Shown here piece by piece: positions 45,624-54,758 of a stretch of 54,958 nucleotides of DNA. A program made the position numbers and the translations under genes. The first letter of the stretch is position 1, and each line of letters starts with the position of its first letter. The DNA lies in IMG/VR virus record IMGVR_UViG_3300025480_000005, positions 1 through 54,958 of that record; one strand, written 5' to 3'. The notes beneath the pieces were generated by a model. The model searched no databases and was not told where the DNA came from. It saw only the letters and a list, made by a program, of their open reading frames with translations. The stretch is from a virus.

Positions 45624-46417
45624 ATGCTTCCGCCGGATGTCGCGGGCGAGACTGCCGCCGTTGCTGGGACCGATTTGCCAGGGGTTCCCCAGGCGGCGGC
45701 CAATTTGGCGACGGTCATCGGACCGATCACCGTGGAATTGTCGCACAATGTCGTGATGCCGGGGATGCGGTGCGGGCCGGGTCCATATGTGTCGCCATCG
45801 TCCTGATGCAGAATCGGGTAGCCGACCGCCTGCCAAGGTCGCGGCAACTCCTTCGGATTGAACGGCCCATATTGGCAGAACCATAGCGCGCGCGCGGCGA
45901 AGGCTTCCAGCATTGCGTCGGGGATGTTCGCGAACGAGAGTTGCTCGCGTGGCACATTGCCACCGTAGACCCAGCACGGGCGACCGATGGCGTCCTCAAC
46001 GGTCTTGCAGAAGGCGTCGGCGCAGGCCGCGGGCGGCGAGTAACTCTTGCCGACGGTTTCCCAATCGGCGAACGGCTCGTCGCCAGGCTCGAGCGCAGCG
46101 GTGGTGATGAAATGCTTGGCCTCCTGAATCGCTGACGCCTCGCTGGCACCGTGTAGAAATTGATATGCACCCCATTTACGCGCGACGGTGATCGTCGTGC
46201 CGTCGACGTCGACCAGCGTCACCGCGCCGCCGGCCATCCACTTCGCCCGACGCGCGGCGTAGCGCGAATCGGTCTCGGTCAAACCTTCGCTGGCCTTATG
46301 GATCAGGAACGGGATGCCATCGCCAGCAACAAGATCGAGGCCGGCGAGCGGCGTCGGGTCATCGCTGACGGCGTCGCCTTGATAGAGATCGATGCAATAG
46401 GGCTTGTTCACCATCAT
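45596..46417 (-). CDS. GH25-type lysozyme (endolysin), 273 aa
   Basis: The N-terminal domain (residues 5-200) has the GH25 pattern: YCIDLYQGD, FLIHKASEGLTETDSRYAAR, AYQFLHGASE, then FADWETVG and PDAMLEAFAARALWFCQYGP, and GYPILHQDDGDTYG. D9 and the DWE acids are the expected catalytic residues. The C-terminal Pro/Ala/Ser-rich tail ends in a short helix (IWQRLFARL), perhaps a membrane- or wall-targeting part. There is no signal peptide; release depends on a holin. It overlaps the RlpA-like gene by 28 bases. Confidence 0.8.
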   Translation of the reverse strand: MMVNKPYCIDLYQGDAVSDDPTPLAGLDLVAGDGIPFLIHKASEGLTETDSRYAARRAKWMAGGAVTLVDVDGTTITVARKWGAYQFLHGASEASAIQEAKHFITTAALEPGDEPFADWETVGKSYSPPAACADAFCKTVEDAIGRPCWVYGGNVPREQLSFANIPDAMLEAFAARALWFCQYGPFNPKELPRPWQAVGYPILHQDDGDTYGPGPHRIPGITTLCDNSTVIGPMTVAKLAAAWGTPGKSVPATAAVSPATSGGSIWQRLFARL

Positions 46418-46419
46418 TC

Positions 46420-46932
46420 TTACTCCAGGATTGGCGCGAGCGGCGGAATCAGATTGCCGGGGACGTGGTTCTCGCGTGGTTTGAGCGCCGACTTTTTGAT
46501 GCGGAACAATTTCGGAATCTCTCGCTCGCTGTCAAGCAGTTCCTGGACTCGATCATTGAGCGCCTTCTGCGCGTCGGCATTATCCGGCGTGAGCGGGCCA
46601 CCGTTCTTGCTCTCCGCCTCGGCGACGATGCTCTTGCGGACCTTCTCCGCAGTGTCGAGGAACTTTTGCAAGATCTGAATGTCGTCGACCATCGCCCAAG
46701 TCGTGTCGTCGTCGAAGGCGTAAGGTATCTGAACCGTTCTCTGATTCGATCCTTGGCCGATGATCTCGTCATGCGTTCCGGTTAGATGATCAAGCGCGTT
46801 GCGAAGATCCATCGCCTTGCGGACTTGGATCGTTTCTGTTGGTCCGGATGGCGGTTTGTCGGAGATCTGAGCGGCGGTGACGATAGAAGCGGATAGCGCG
46901 AATGCAGTGAAGGCTGCGATGAAACGTTTCAT
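46420..46932 (-). CDS. Exported protein of the lysis module, 170 aa
   Basis: The ATG at 46932 gives a clear signal peptide (MKRFIAAFTAFALSASIVTA); an alternative ATG at 46968 overlaps the previous stop (ATGA). The mature part is helical (TIQVRKAMDLRNALDHLTGT, DDIQILQKFLDTAEKVRKSI, ALNDRVQELLDSEREIPKLF). Composition and location between the tail and lysozyme genes suggest a periplasmic spanin-like or lysis accessory protein. No Cys for lipoprotein attachment. Confidence 0.55.
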   Translation of the reverse strand: MKRFIAAFTAFALSASIVTAAQISDKPPSGPTETIQVRKAMDLRNALDHLTGTHDEIIGQGSNQRTVQIPYAFDDDTTWAMVDDIQILQKFLDTAEKVRKSIVAEAESKNGGPLTPDNADAQKALNDRVQELLDSEREIPKLFRIKKSALKPRENHVPGNLIPPLAPILE

Positions 46933-46964
46933 GGGAACCCTATTAAGAGATTGTGGAGAAACGA

Positions 46965-47207
46965 TCATTGGATCTTTCCTTGATTTGGAGTGCAGCTGAC
47001 CTTGATGACCTCGCCGGGCCGCAGCGCATAGTTGAACGCCCGCACGAGATAGTTCTCGACCCCGCCATGCTGCGCATTGGTTTCTTGCTGATATAACAGA
47101 CACGCCCGCAGCGTGATCCGCGTCTGCGTGAACGTGTGCAGCGCGTTTCCGGCCACACAGTTCGCCAGCGAAGCACAGATCAGCACCGTCATCGTCGCCA
47201 TGTCCAT
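46965..47207 (-). CDS. Small exported or membrane protein, 80 aa
   Basis: From ATG 47207 the first 20 residues are hydrophobic (MATMTVLICASLANCVAGNA). The rest is polar with a further Cys (LYQQETNAQHGG, KVSCTPNQGK). The GGAG upstream overlaps the stop of the tailspike gene, so the genes are coupled. It may be a spanin-like or lysis-associated protein. Confidence 0.55.
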   Translation of the reverse strand: MDMATMTVLICASLANCVAGNALHTFTQTRITLRACLLYQQETNAQHGGVENYLVRAFNYALRPGEVIKVSCTPNQGKIQ

Positions 47208-47220
47208 GTTGCTCGTTCTC

Positions 47221-49803
47221 CTAGCACGCAGTATTCGACGAAGCATTGGAGCCGATGTTGCCGTTGCACCGGCTGATCACGGCGCCGATGCTGTCGTTGT
47301 TGGTGTTAGATGTTATCAGATTGCCGTTGATGGCGATTGAGCCTAAGCCAGACGTTCCAATGCCGTAAGCGTTAGCGACGATTGTGCTACCCGAGATGAC
47401 ATAATTGCCGCCGCTGTCCGTCAGGCTTATTCCTGTACTAGAGTTGCTGGCAACGTGGGCGCCGACGAACTTTGAATACGATCCGCCGGCTCCAGCACTG
47501 CCGGATTGTGTAGGGATACTAAATCCATTGCCTGTATTACCTGCCGACCAGCAACCAACACACTCCAAAAGGGCCATAGAATTGGTGCCGACGACCACTC
47601 CACCAGACGTGTTGCTATCAACATCGCTATTCGTGTTCATAAAGATTTCGCGGTTAGCAATCCCGCCAAGTGACGTTTCAATGGTTATTCCGTATGCGTT
47701 CAGAATTGAGCCAGCGGCAATACGGACGCCGCCCATACCGCCGCCGATTATAATCCCGCTATAAGCGCATCCCAAAATGATGCTGGCAGGATCAATATAA
47801 AATTCGGCGTTAGGAGCCGAGCTGTAGACGACAATCCCATTTCCGAGACAGTTATTGACATGCCAATTACGAAGGCTGATTTCGCCAAGGCCGGCGCTGG
47901 AATTACCCGAAAACTGCGCGCCGCTCCAGATGTTGCTGTCCATCCAGATATTGCTAGACGTGAAAGGGCTGACACCTTGAGCAGTTAACATGTTGCCGCC
48001 GGTCGGCGTCCCGGAGTGAGTAAACCTCATATTATTTAATTGAAAATTTGTTATTGTATTTGTGCCATCGCCAATGCTCAGAATGCAATTGGTCGCTCCG
48101 GTCGCCTGCATATTGGTGCTGTATCCGCCACCATCAATCATGCCACCTGTGACCGCGCCAGTGATCGTCGCGCAAGTGCCGATCGAATAGGTTCCCGCAG
48201 GCACGTGGCACCGCCCCCCAGCTGCAGCGGTATTGACGCAATCTTGCCAAGCCGTCGAACAATCGTGCCCAGACGTACCGCAGCCAGGGTCATGCACCTG
48301 CGGCGTATCGTATTGCGACTTGCCGCCGATTGAGAGAGTTCCAACCGCGAGATTGAGATTAGCAATGTCGAATGTGCCATAAGTCGAAGTGCTGTAATTA
48401 TACTCCTGGGCGTAACCAATGCCGTTGATGGAATCTATGTTCAAATAAGTGCCGCTATTCGGACTTGTAGGCAAGCTCACAGTATCGGCAATAAGAAACT
48501 CGCCGCTGCCGATGCCAACATAGCCGGAATTGTTGCTGGTGATGTTGACGCCACTGTAACTCCACGGCGTGTTGATCGCACCACCACTCACCGAGAATCC
48601 GGTGCCGAGCGAGACTTGACTCAACGTGCCACTGTTGTTGGAGAGCAAATCGCCCGATGTGCCGCCGCCGATCGAGGTCACGCCGATCGTGATGCTTGAT
48701 GCGGCCGCTCCGATCACCGTCAGCTTGCCGCTGACGACGACGATCGTCGAGTTGTCGGGATAGCCGCACCCGATCTGCGACGCCGTCATTGTTGTGCAGG
48801 AAATCACGCCGGTCGATATTGTCAGCGTCGAGCCGTCACCTTGTACGATGCCTTGCGCGGCCGAAGTGGCGATGGGGAGATATGCGGCACCGACCGTGCC
48901 GGAATTGATCTCGGAACCCGCGATCGACTTATTGGTCAGAGATTGCGTGTCGGTCGTGCCGACCAAAAGGCCGCTTGCCGGAAAAGTTTCGGCCTGCCCG
49001 CCGATCTCGAACGTGCCGGTAAAGTTCGCCGTGCCCGACACGGTTTCCCCGGCGATGGTAGGTGCGGTGGCAAGCACGACACTGCCGCTGCCGGTGACCG
49101 CGATCTGCGTCAGGCTCGGCCCGCTTCCCACGGCAAGAATATCGCCGGGCGTGCCGTTGATGACGCCGGTCGGAGAGCCGCCGCCGACGGTGACATTCGC
49201 CGCCGTCGCCGTAATCGAGCAACCGGGAGATGCGACGCCGAGCGTGCACGGCACGCCATTCACGTAAACGTAATCGAAGGCGAGGTCGGTGTTCGTAATG
49301 AGACCGGCCGCCGAGACAGAGCCAGTGAAGGTCGGGTTGGCGATCGTCGATCCGGAAGAAAGCACCATCGCCCCGGTGCCGGTGACCGAGTTCGACAGCG
49401 TGACGCCGCCGTAAGTAATCGCGGCGGAAAAAGTTGCACCGTCGGAAAAAGTTTGTGGTGCTAACCAACTATTCGCGTGCGACAGGTTGATGCCGAGATT
49501 GTTGCTACCGTCGACGGTGAGGCTGCTGTTGATGTTGAGCGAGAGTGTCCCGGCGCTGTAGTTGAGCGGCGCGTCCGTCGCCGTGACCGATTGAACCAGC
49601 GAGTTGTTGAGATAGTAACCGTCGCTCGCATTGAACGTGCCGGCGCCGGTGTTGTTCAATGATGATGTTCCGGCGTTCACGCTGCCGTTCGGGTAGTAGA
49701 TCAACGGCCCGTTCTGAACCCAAGGCTGCGTCGGTCCCGGTCCCGGCTGCGCCGAGGCGGCGGTTGCGAGCAGAGAAAAGATCAGCGCGAGGATCGTTCT
49801 CAT
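47221..49803 (-). CDS. Large beta-helix tailspike with signal peptide, 860 aa
   Basis: From ATG 49803 a typical signal peptide (MRTILALIFSLLATAASAQP) begins the protein, unusual for a tail component. Repeated Ser/Thr/Gly-rich strands follow (SVSAAGLITNTDLAFDYVYV, VGGGSPTGVINGTPGDILAV). From about residue 500 a right-handed beta-helix is evident (HVPAGTYSIGTCATITGAVT, GIVVYSSAPNAEFYIDPASI, GIIIGGGMGGVRIAAGSIL). The C-terminus is Cys-containing. Pectate-lyase-like spikes degrade surface polysaccharide. Confidence 0.75.
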   Translation of the reverse strand: MRTILALIFSLLATAASAQPGPGPTQPWVQNGPLIYYPNGSVNAGTSSLNNTGAGTFNASDGYYLNNSLVQSVTATDAPLNYSAGTLSLNINSSLTVDGSNNLGINLSHANSWLAPQTFSDGATFSAAITYGGVTLSNSVTGTGAMVLSSGSTIANPTFTGSVSAAGLITNTDLAFDYVYVNGVPCTLGVASPGCSITATAANVTVGGGSPTGVINGTPGDILAVGSGPSLTQIAVTGSGSVVLATAPTIAGETVSGTANFTGTFEIGGQAETFPASGLLVGTTDTQSLTNKSIAGSEINSGTVGAAYLPIATSAAQGIVQGDGSTLTISTGVISCTTMTASQIGCGYPDNSTIVVVSGKLTVIGAAASSITIGVTSIGGGTSGDLLSNNSGTLSQVSLGTGFSVSGGAINTPWSYSGVNITSNNSGYVGIGSGEFLIADTVSLPTSPNSGTYLNIDSINGIGYAQEYNYSTSTYGTFDIANLNLAVGTLSIGGKSQYDTPQVHDPGCGTSGHDCSTAWQDCVNTAAAGGRCHVPAGTYSIGTCATITGAVTGGMIDGGGYSTNMQATGATNCILSIGDGTNTITNFQLNNMRFTHSGTPTGGNMLTAQGVSPFTSSNIWMDSNIWSGAQFSGNSSAGLGEISLRNWHVNNCLGNGIVVYSSAPNAEFYIDPASIILGCAYSGIIIGGGMGGVRIAAGSILNAYGITIETSLGGIANREIFMNTNSDVDSNTSGGVVVGTNSMALLECVGCWSAGNTGNGFSIPTQSGSAGAGGSYSKFVGAHVASNSSTGISLTDSGGNYVISGSTIVANAYGIGTSGLGSIAINGNLITSNTNNDSIGAVISRCNGNIGSNASSNTAC

Positions 49804-49808
49804 CCGAT

Positions 49809-50099
49809 TCACCAATAGATCGCAGAAAAGCCATGCCCACTAGACGCGGCATTGCATGTAGTTGCGGTCGTCTGGCCAGGAATGACGGTCCAAGTCTGCC
49901 CCGGCGCGAGACCGAACGTAGTCCCGCCAGCGGCGAGTTCCGCCTCGGTGACTGGGCTCACGAATAGCATCTCCGTCGCCGTGGCCGGATTGGTGATGAA
50001 TCCGCCGTTCGGATTGGCGGGAATCACTTCAACGGGATTGCCTCCCGTCGCGATCTGGGAGACGAGACCGGGACCTGGGGTGACGGGAGTCACTGTCAT
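49809..50099 (-). CDS. Small tail protein sharing a domain with the 365-aa tail protein, 96 aa
   Basis: The sequence (GGFITNPATATEMLFVSPVT, then GLAPGQTWTVIPGQTTATTC, then NAASSGHGFSAIYW) matches residues 30-105 of the tail protein at 51794-52891 in order (GGIITNPAS, IQPGASYFFTPDQTTS, NAATAGHRFSGF). So one domain occurs once alone and once fused. Possibly a trimerisation or fibre-attachment domain. It overlaps the tailspike reading frame by a few bases. Confidence 0.65.
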   Translation of the reverse strand: MTVTPVTPGPGLVSQIATGGNPVEVIPANPNGGFITNPATATEMLFVSPVTEAELAAGGTTFGLAPGQTWTVIPGQTTATTCNAASSGHGFSAIYW

Positions 50100-50100
50100 A

Positions 50101-51132
50101 TCAGTACTTCACGAGCATGATGACGGTGGAGGTCGGTTGGACCGTGGGCACGGCAATCTGAGTGACGCCGCCGTTGATAGAGTTCGTCGTTATCGAGCCA
50201 GAATCCTGTGACCACGTTGGTTCCGTCGAGAGTGCCTGGTTTCCCGATGGTGCGTTCGCGCCAGGACCGGCGTTCCAGGGTTGACCACCGAACGCGCCGC
50301 CTTGACCAATGCCGACTGCGCCGTCCGAGTTGTGGCCCGTTATGGTGGCGGAACCGCCGAGAGTGACATTCGGGAGAGAACTCTGCGCCAGCGTGCGGTT
50401 CTGCGCGCCGCAGTTCACCCCCGGCCCCGTCGCGGCGCAGCCGCTCCCAGAGTTCGTCAAGATATTCGCCGTCACGCCGCCTTGGGTGTCCGCAGCGACC
50501 GAGGCGCGACCATTGGCGAACTTGATGTGGAATTGCCCGCCAGGACAAGCGCCGCCGGTCGATCCCGGCGAATAGAGGTCCGTGCTGCCGTAACTCGCGT
50601 ACAGCGCGGGATAGGTAGTTTGAGACATACAGATGCCGTTCTCGACGAGATAGCCAGACGGGAGGGCGGCGGCTGCCCCACTGAACAGTTTTTCCGTTCC
50701 TACCGGATCTGTGCCGGTCGCCGGATTTGTCTGTGTGAACTGCGTGCCATCCCAGATGATCTCGGCGCGGACCCCAGAACCGAAGTCGCCGCCAGCGATC
50801 GGGACCAACGCGCCGCCCGATACTCGATAGACAGTCTGCGTCGTCAGAACATTCGAGAAGCCGTTGTAAATCGTGACCGTCGTTGCGCCGGCGGAATTGG
50901 AAGAAGCCGGCAGAAAGCGGAGAGGTACGCCGAGTAGATCACTTGATGATGTGACGTTGGGAATCGTCAAAATCACCGCGTTCGACGTGCCGCCGACGTT
51001 TGCGCTGGTGACCCAAGTCTGGACCGCGTCAAGCTGCGCGCGCGCCTTGCCGACGTATTGCGAGAGAAATGATCCGGCGGCGACCGCAGCGAGAAGTGCA
51101 ACACCAATGAAAAATTTTCCGTTTAGCCTCAT
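50101..51132 (-). CDS. Tail-collar-domain fibre protein with N-terminal hydrophobic segment, 343 aa
   Basis: ATG 51132 overlaps the previous stop (ATGA) and gives a signal-anchor-like start (MRLNGKFFIGVALLAAVAAG). Residues 150-230 have the tail collar pattern (LPSGYLVENGICMSQTTYPA, LYASYGSTDLYSPG, GQFHIKFANGRASVA) and the C-terminus has the Gly/Ser-rich GSATITGHNSDGA repeat of fibre tips. Probable receptor-binding tail fibre. The hydrophobic N-terminus is unusual. Confidence 0.7.
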   Translation of the reverse strand: MRLNGKFFIGVALLAAVAAGSFLSQYVGKARAQLDAVQTWVTSANVGGTSNAVILTIPNVTSSSDLLGVPLRFLPASSNSAGATTVTIYNGFSNVLTTQTVYRVSGGALVPIAGGDFGSGVRAEIIWDGTQFTQTNPATGTDPVGTEKLFSGAAAALPSGYLVENGICMSQTTYPALYASYGSTDLYSPGSTGGACPGGQFHIKFANGRASVAADTQGGVTANILTNSGSGCAATGPGVNCGAQNRTLAQSSLPNVTLGGSATITGHNSDGAVGIGQGGAFGGQPWNAGPGANAPSGNQALSTEPTWSQDSGSITTNSINGGVTQIAVPTVQPTSTVIMLVKY

Positions 51133-51773
51133 AATTTGACGCTCCAGATGTTGTTGCCGTAGTAGACGAAGCGTGCGCATTGCCGATTGTAATTGAGCAC
51201 GACGGCGGCCTCGCCAGCGATAGTCTGTCCGGCCGGCGCGTTCACCGTCACTGGATAAGTCGAGAAGTTCCCCGCCAAGTCCTCGATGCCGTATTCCTGT
51301 CCATCTTCCGCGTTCGGCGGCAGCGTCGTCGAGGAAGCCGCAACCGAAACCGTCCTGTTCAAGCCGACATGCCCGTTCGCATCCGCAGTCGTCATCGCGA
51401 AGACGCCGCTCGCCGTCACGATCCTCGACGGATAGAGCGTCGAGACTTGAAGCATCGCCTCCATCTGTCCGGCGGTAAGTAAGTTAGCGGCGAGATCGCC
51501 TGCAAGCCACGCCTGCGCCGTCGTGCCTTCCTGGCCGCGGAGGAGCGGAAGCGAAACCGAGCCAAATGTGTCACCGGAAACCGTCTGAACGTAGATGATT
51601 TCCGTCAGCAGCCCGGTCGCGGCGTCGTTCATCGTCAGCGAGAACTGCTGATTCGAACTCGGAACGGGAAAGAGCGCGCCGGTGCCGGACGCCAGCGTCA
51701 GCGTCGTCGCCGTGCTCGAGATCGGGGCGGCCAGTGTCGAGCTGGCGTCATTGCTGAAGATAAACACGGCCAT
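51129..51773 (-). CDS. Tail fibre-like protein, 214 aa
   Basis: The sequence (VFIFSNDASSTLAAPISSTA, TLTLASGTGALFPVPSSNQQ, LPLLRGQEGTTAQAWLAGDL, LTAGQMEAMLQ) is a known pattern of the proximal part of phage tail fibres, with GTGALFP and RGQEGT. The C-terminal half (EDGQEYGIEDLAGNFSTYPV) resembles a pyocin-type knob. Adjacent to the collar protein. Confidence 0.7.
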   Translation of the reverse strand: MAVFIFSNDASSTLAAPISSTATTLTLASGTGALFPVPSSNQQFSLTMNDAATGLLTEIIYVQTVSGDTFGSVSLPLLRGQEGTTAQAWLAGDLAANLLTAGQMEAMLQVSTLYPSRIVTASGVFAMTTADANGHVGLNRTVSVAASSTTLPPNAEDGQEYGIEDLAGNFSTYPVTVNAPAGQTIAGEAAVVLNYNRQCARFVYYGNNIWSVKL

Positions 51774-51793
51774 CTATCAGTCCCTCTCCCGGA

Positions 51794-52891
51794 TCAGATG
51801 CTTATCACGACCTGATTCTGAAATGGCAGGATCAGCACGCCCGATTCGACCGCTTCAGCCAGAACATTAGCATACATCGGTGGACTCGATCCGCTGGAGA
51901 ATATCGTCCGCAGCGCGTTGAACGGCATCCTGTTGTAGCCGAAACGGTTGTAGAGCGCACCCCCAGTGATGGTCCGCGTTCCGTAAGAAAGCCGGACGGC
52001 AATGATCCCTGGTCCGTAAGTGACGCTGATCTGGTAGGTCTGATCGACGTTCGGCGCCATTCCATTAGGCCCGATCAGGAACCGCATGATCCGCCGCTTC
52101 AGCCAGCGAACATTGAAGACATTGCCGTCGCCCTTGTAGAAGTTCCAGGTCATGATCCGCTTGAAGACGTCGTCGGACGTGACCGTGATGTTCCTGGGCC
52201 CGACGAGCTTCCGGACGTTGAATCCTAGTTTATTGTAGCCCCAGGTATTCAGCGGGCCGATATCGAGGTTCTTCCCGGAGGAGAGCGCGGGGCGCGTCAT
52301 CCCGTAGATGCCTTCCGCCACCCAATCGAGCAGCGCGCCGACGATCAATGGATTCGTGTAAACCGGCAGCATGATCGTGGCGAAGAAGGCGACGAACTCG
52401 TTGGCGATCGAATTGAACGCCGCGACGAAGGCCTGCAAATTGTCGTCGTCCGCGTATTCTTGATAGAGGTAAGAGCCCATCCAGACGGTCTCGCCAGGGG
52501 CACCGAGCGACGTCAACGTGGTCGGCCCCGGCGGTGGGAACGTCCCGACCTGTGGCACCGGCGGATAGGGTGTCGGCGTCTGAGTGACGAAGCCGGAGAA
52601 TCTATGTCCAGCCGTCGCCGCGTTGACGCTGATGCTTGTCGTCTGATCCGGCGTGAAGAAGTAGGATGCGCCGGGCTGGATCGCGATCGTCGTCTCCGTG
52701 ACCGCAAGTCCTGCGGGAGCGCCGGTCGGGTCGACGTAGATGACTTCCGCCGTCCCGATTCCTTGCTGTTCCGTCGATGCCGGATTCGTGATGATGCCGC
52801 CAAGGAACGGTCCATAGGCAACCGTGACCGCCCTGCCGCCGACGGCAATAGCCGAATTTGCAAGCGGATAAAGCGATATGGGCGCCGTCAT
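51794..52891 (-). CDS. Tail/baseplate-associated protein, 365 aa
   Basis: Residues 1-105 carry the same domain as the 96-residue protein at 49809. A Pro-rich linker (TQTPTPYPPVPQVGTFPPPG) separates it from a C-terminal domain (ADDDNLQAFVAAFNSIANEF, MTWNFYKGDGNVFNVRWLKR, RRIMRFLIGPNGMAPNVDQT) similar in style to phage proteins that sit just after baseplate J. Location 4 bases after the J gene supports a baseplate or fibre-connector role. Confidence 0.7.
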   Translation of the reverse strand: MTAPISLYPLANSAIAVGGRAVTVAYGPFLGGIITNPASTEQQGIGTAEVIYVDPTGAPAGLAVTETTIAIQPGASYFFTPDQTTSISVNAATAGHRFSGFVTQTPTPYPPVPQVGTFPPPGPTTLTSLGAPGETVWMGSYLYQEYADDDNLQAFVAAFNSIANEFVAFFATIMLPVYTNPLIVGALLDWVAEGIYGMTRPALSSGKNLDIGPLNTWGYNKLGFNVRKLVGPRNITVTSDDVFKRIMTWNFYKGDGNVFNVRWLKRRIMRFLIGPNGMAPNVDQTYQISVTYGPGIIAVRLSYGTRTITGGALYNRFGYNRMPFNALRTIFSSGSSPPMYANVLAEAVESGVLILPFQNQVVISI

Positions 52892-52895
52892 CGGT

Positions 52896-54350
52896 TCATC
52901 CCTGAACGAAAGTTATTCCAGCGACCGTGGCCTCGAAATACGATTCCGGGTCCCCGAAATAGAGCTTCGTCCCGCTCTGCGGCGGCGTCGACACGCCGTT
53001 GATCGAGACCGCGTAGGTCAGGACCGAGATCTGCGATTCCAGAAGCACGCTGGCGACCGCTTCGATGAATGCGTCGTCGAGCTCCAGCGCATTGATCGGC
53101 TGTCCGACCGGAATCGAGTTGACGTAGGCCGCGATCGCCGGGCCGGCGAGTTGCTCGATCGCGCTCTGGGAGACGAAGTTCGGCCCGGTCGTGTTCCAGG
53201 TCACCGCGATGGTCACGGTTTGCTGAGGCGGGTTGACGAACGTGATCGCGTACTGATCTGGGTAATCGTAGATGCTGACGGTGACGTTCCGTAGGTTCGG
53301 CGACAGCACGCCGCCGCTGACGTAGGCCGGGAAGCCGGTCGTGTTGACGTTGATGGTGAAGTTCTTCTCGTCAATGATCGTTTCGACGGTGAAGAGGATG
53401 CCGTTGAGATTAGTCATCCCGACGATGCCGGTCGCCGTCGCCTGCTGTCCGGCGCTATAGCCGTGATTGATGTCGGTCGTGATCTGCGCGCTCACGGCTT
53501 GGGTGACGGCGGTGATCGCGAGCGTCGATCCGGTGACTCCCTGAATGTTGATCCCGGAATCGCAGATTGCGTTCGCTACTTCGTAAGGATCGCCGCCGCC
53601 GACGATGATCTCCCAGTTCCCGTTTTCCGCTTGAACGACGGAGATCAATCGCTGCTGGACGCCGGGGACTTGGCCCAGCAGCGTCTTCAATTGCTGCGGC
53701 GCCCCGGTGGATATGGCTTGCCCGGCCTGAACGACGCGCGCGCGGTACTGCGCCTGCGTCTCCGCAGGGCCGCCGGAAGTCCCCGGCGTCGGATTCGTGC
53801 AAGTGAGCGTGATGGTCCCTGGAACGGAAGTCACGATCTGCGAGACGGAGTTCGTCGGCACCGCCCAGGTGCCGGGGATCGTCGCTTGGCAGAAGATCGG
53901 CGAGGAATAGCCGCTCGACGTCGTGACGCCGCCGTTCTGGATGATGTACTGGTACGTTCCGTCGGAAACCGTGAATCCGACCGGGATGACATAGCCCGGC
54001 AATGGGTTTGAGCTGGCGTCCTCCGCGTAGAAGACGACGTAGACCGACGTGTTCGTCGGCACCGCCGGCGCAGAGCCCGGCCCGAGATAAACCTGCCCAA
54101 GTTGGGACAACATGAACGGGTTCGCGGTCGATGGTGAGATCGAGTTGATCGTCTCGACCGCCGCAGTGTCGCACATCACCAGTGCGCCGACTTCGGTGGA
54201 CGAGATGTCCTCGATCAAACTCGCTGGCAACGTGAAAGTTATCCCGGGAACGACGGCCGTGACCGAAGCGATGAGGTCCGCGAGCAGCGCCGCCGGCGGC
54301 GTCGGCTGCGCGCCAGATGGGCCTATCGTGAAGTCGTAGATGTTCGACAT
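52896..54350 (-). CDS. Baseplate J-like protein, 484 aa
   Basis: The protein follows the gp25-like gene and has the baseplate J layout: N-terminal helical part (LLADLIASVTAVVPGITFTL), FVTLSQLGQVYLGP-like segment (ANPFMLSQLGQVYLGPGSAP), AEDASSNPLPGYVIPVGFTV, ETQAQYRARVVQAGQAISTG, QQLKTLLGQVPGVQQRLISV and C-terminal GPAIAAYVNSIPVGQPINAL with a final AVSINGVSTPP. It forms the wedge of the contractile-tail baseplate. An approximately 90-residue beta insertion (about 275-365) is unlike the core. Confidence 0.85.
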   Translation of the reverse strand: MSNIYDFTIGPSGAQPTPPAALLADLIASVTAVVPGITFTLPASLIEDISSTEVGALVMCDTAAVETINSISPSTANPFMLSQLGQVYLGPGSAPAVPTNTSVYVVFYAEDASSNPLPGYVIPVGFTVSDGTYQYIIQNGGVTTSSGYSSPIFCQATIPGTWAVPTNSVSQIVTSVPGTITLTCTNPTPGTSGGPAETQAQYRARVVQAGQAISTGAPQQLKTLLGQVPGVQQRLISVVQAENGNWEIIVGGGDPYEVANAICDSGINIQGVTGSTLAITAVTQAVSAQITTDINHGYSAGQQATATGIVGMTNLNGILFTVETIIDEKNFTINVNTTGFPAYVSGGVLSPNLRNVTVSIYDYPDQYAITFVNPPQQTVTIAVTWNTTGPNFVSQSAIEQLAGPAIAAYVNSIPVGQPINALELDDAFIEAVASVLLESQISVLTYAVSINGVSTPPQSGTKLYFGDPESYFEATVAGITFVQG

Positions 54351-54357
54351 CGCGCTC

Positions 54358-54723
54358 TCATTCCGGAATTTGTTGCGTGATTTTTACACCAGTGTTCGTT
54401 GTAACATTTATCTGATAGGTCGGCTTCGTCGCCCCAGGCACGCGCGAGACGATCAACGCAGCGAAGTATTGCGCGAACAGTTGTTGCGTCCGCGCGACGT
54501 AGTAATCGGGCCAGACCTGTTGGATGACGGACTGTTCGGCGGGTAAGCCGAAAGAAGCATAAAAAGGACTTTCACCCAAATTAAGTAAAAGAACCTGACA
54601 AAGAGTCACGAGCCATACCAAGTCATTCGACCCAGTTACTGGATCGGTCTCAATGGCTTCCCAGTACGGATACCCGGGCGGCTGCGGCTTCGCCCGCGTC
54701 CCGTCCGGATTGAGATAAAACAC
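54358..54723 (-). CDS. Baseplate wedge protein (gp25/GpW-like), 121 aa
   Basis: Starting with GTG behind GGAAGG, the product (WEAIETDPVTGSNDLVWLVT, LCQVLLLNLGESPFYASFGL, YFAALIVSRVPGATKP, TYQINVTTNTGVKI) has the GESPFYxxFGL and C-terminal beta-strand features of gp25/Gp-W-like baseplate proteins. It lies directly before baseplate J, the usual order. Confidence 0.7.
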   Translation of the reverse strand: MFYLNPDGTRAKPQPPGYPYWEAIETDPVTGSNDLVWLVTLCQVLLLNLGESPFYASFGLPAEQSVIQQVWPDYYVARTQQLFAQYFAALIVSRVPGATKPTYQINVTTNTGVKITQQIPE

Positions 54724-54758
54724 CCTTCCCCACGTCCTAATGGCGGCCTCCCGATTCC

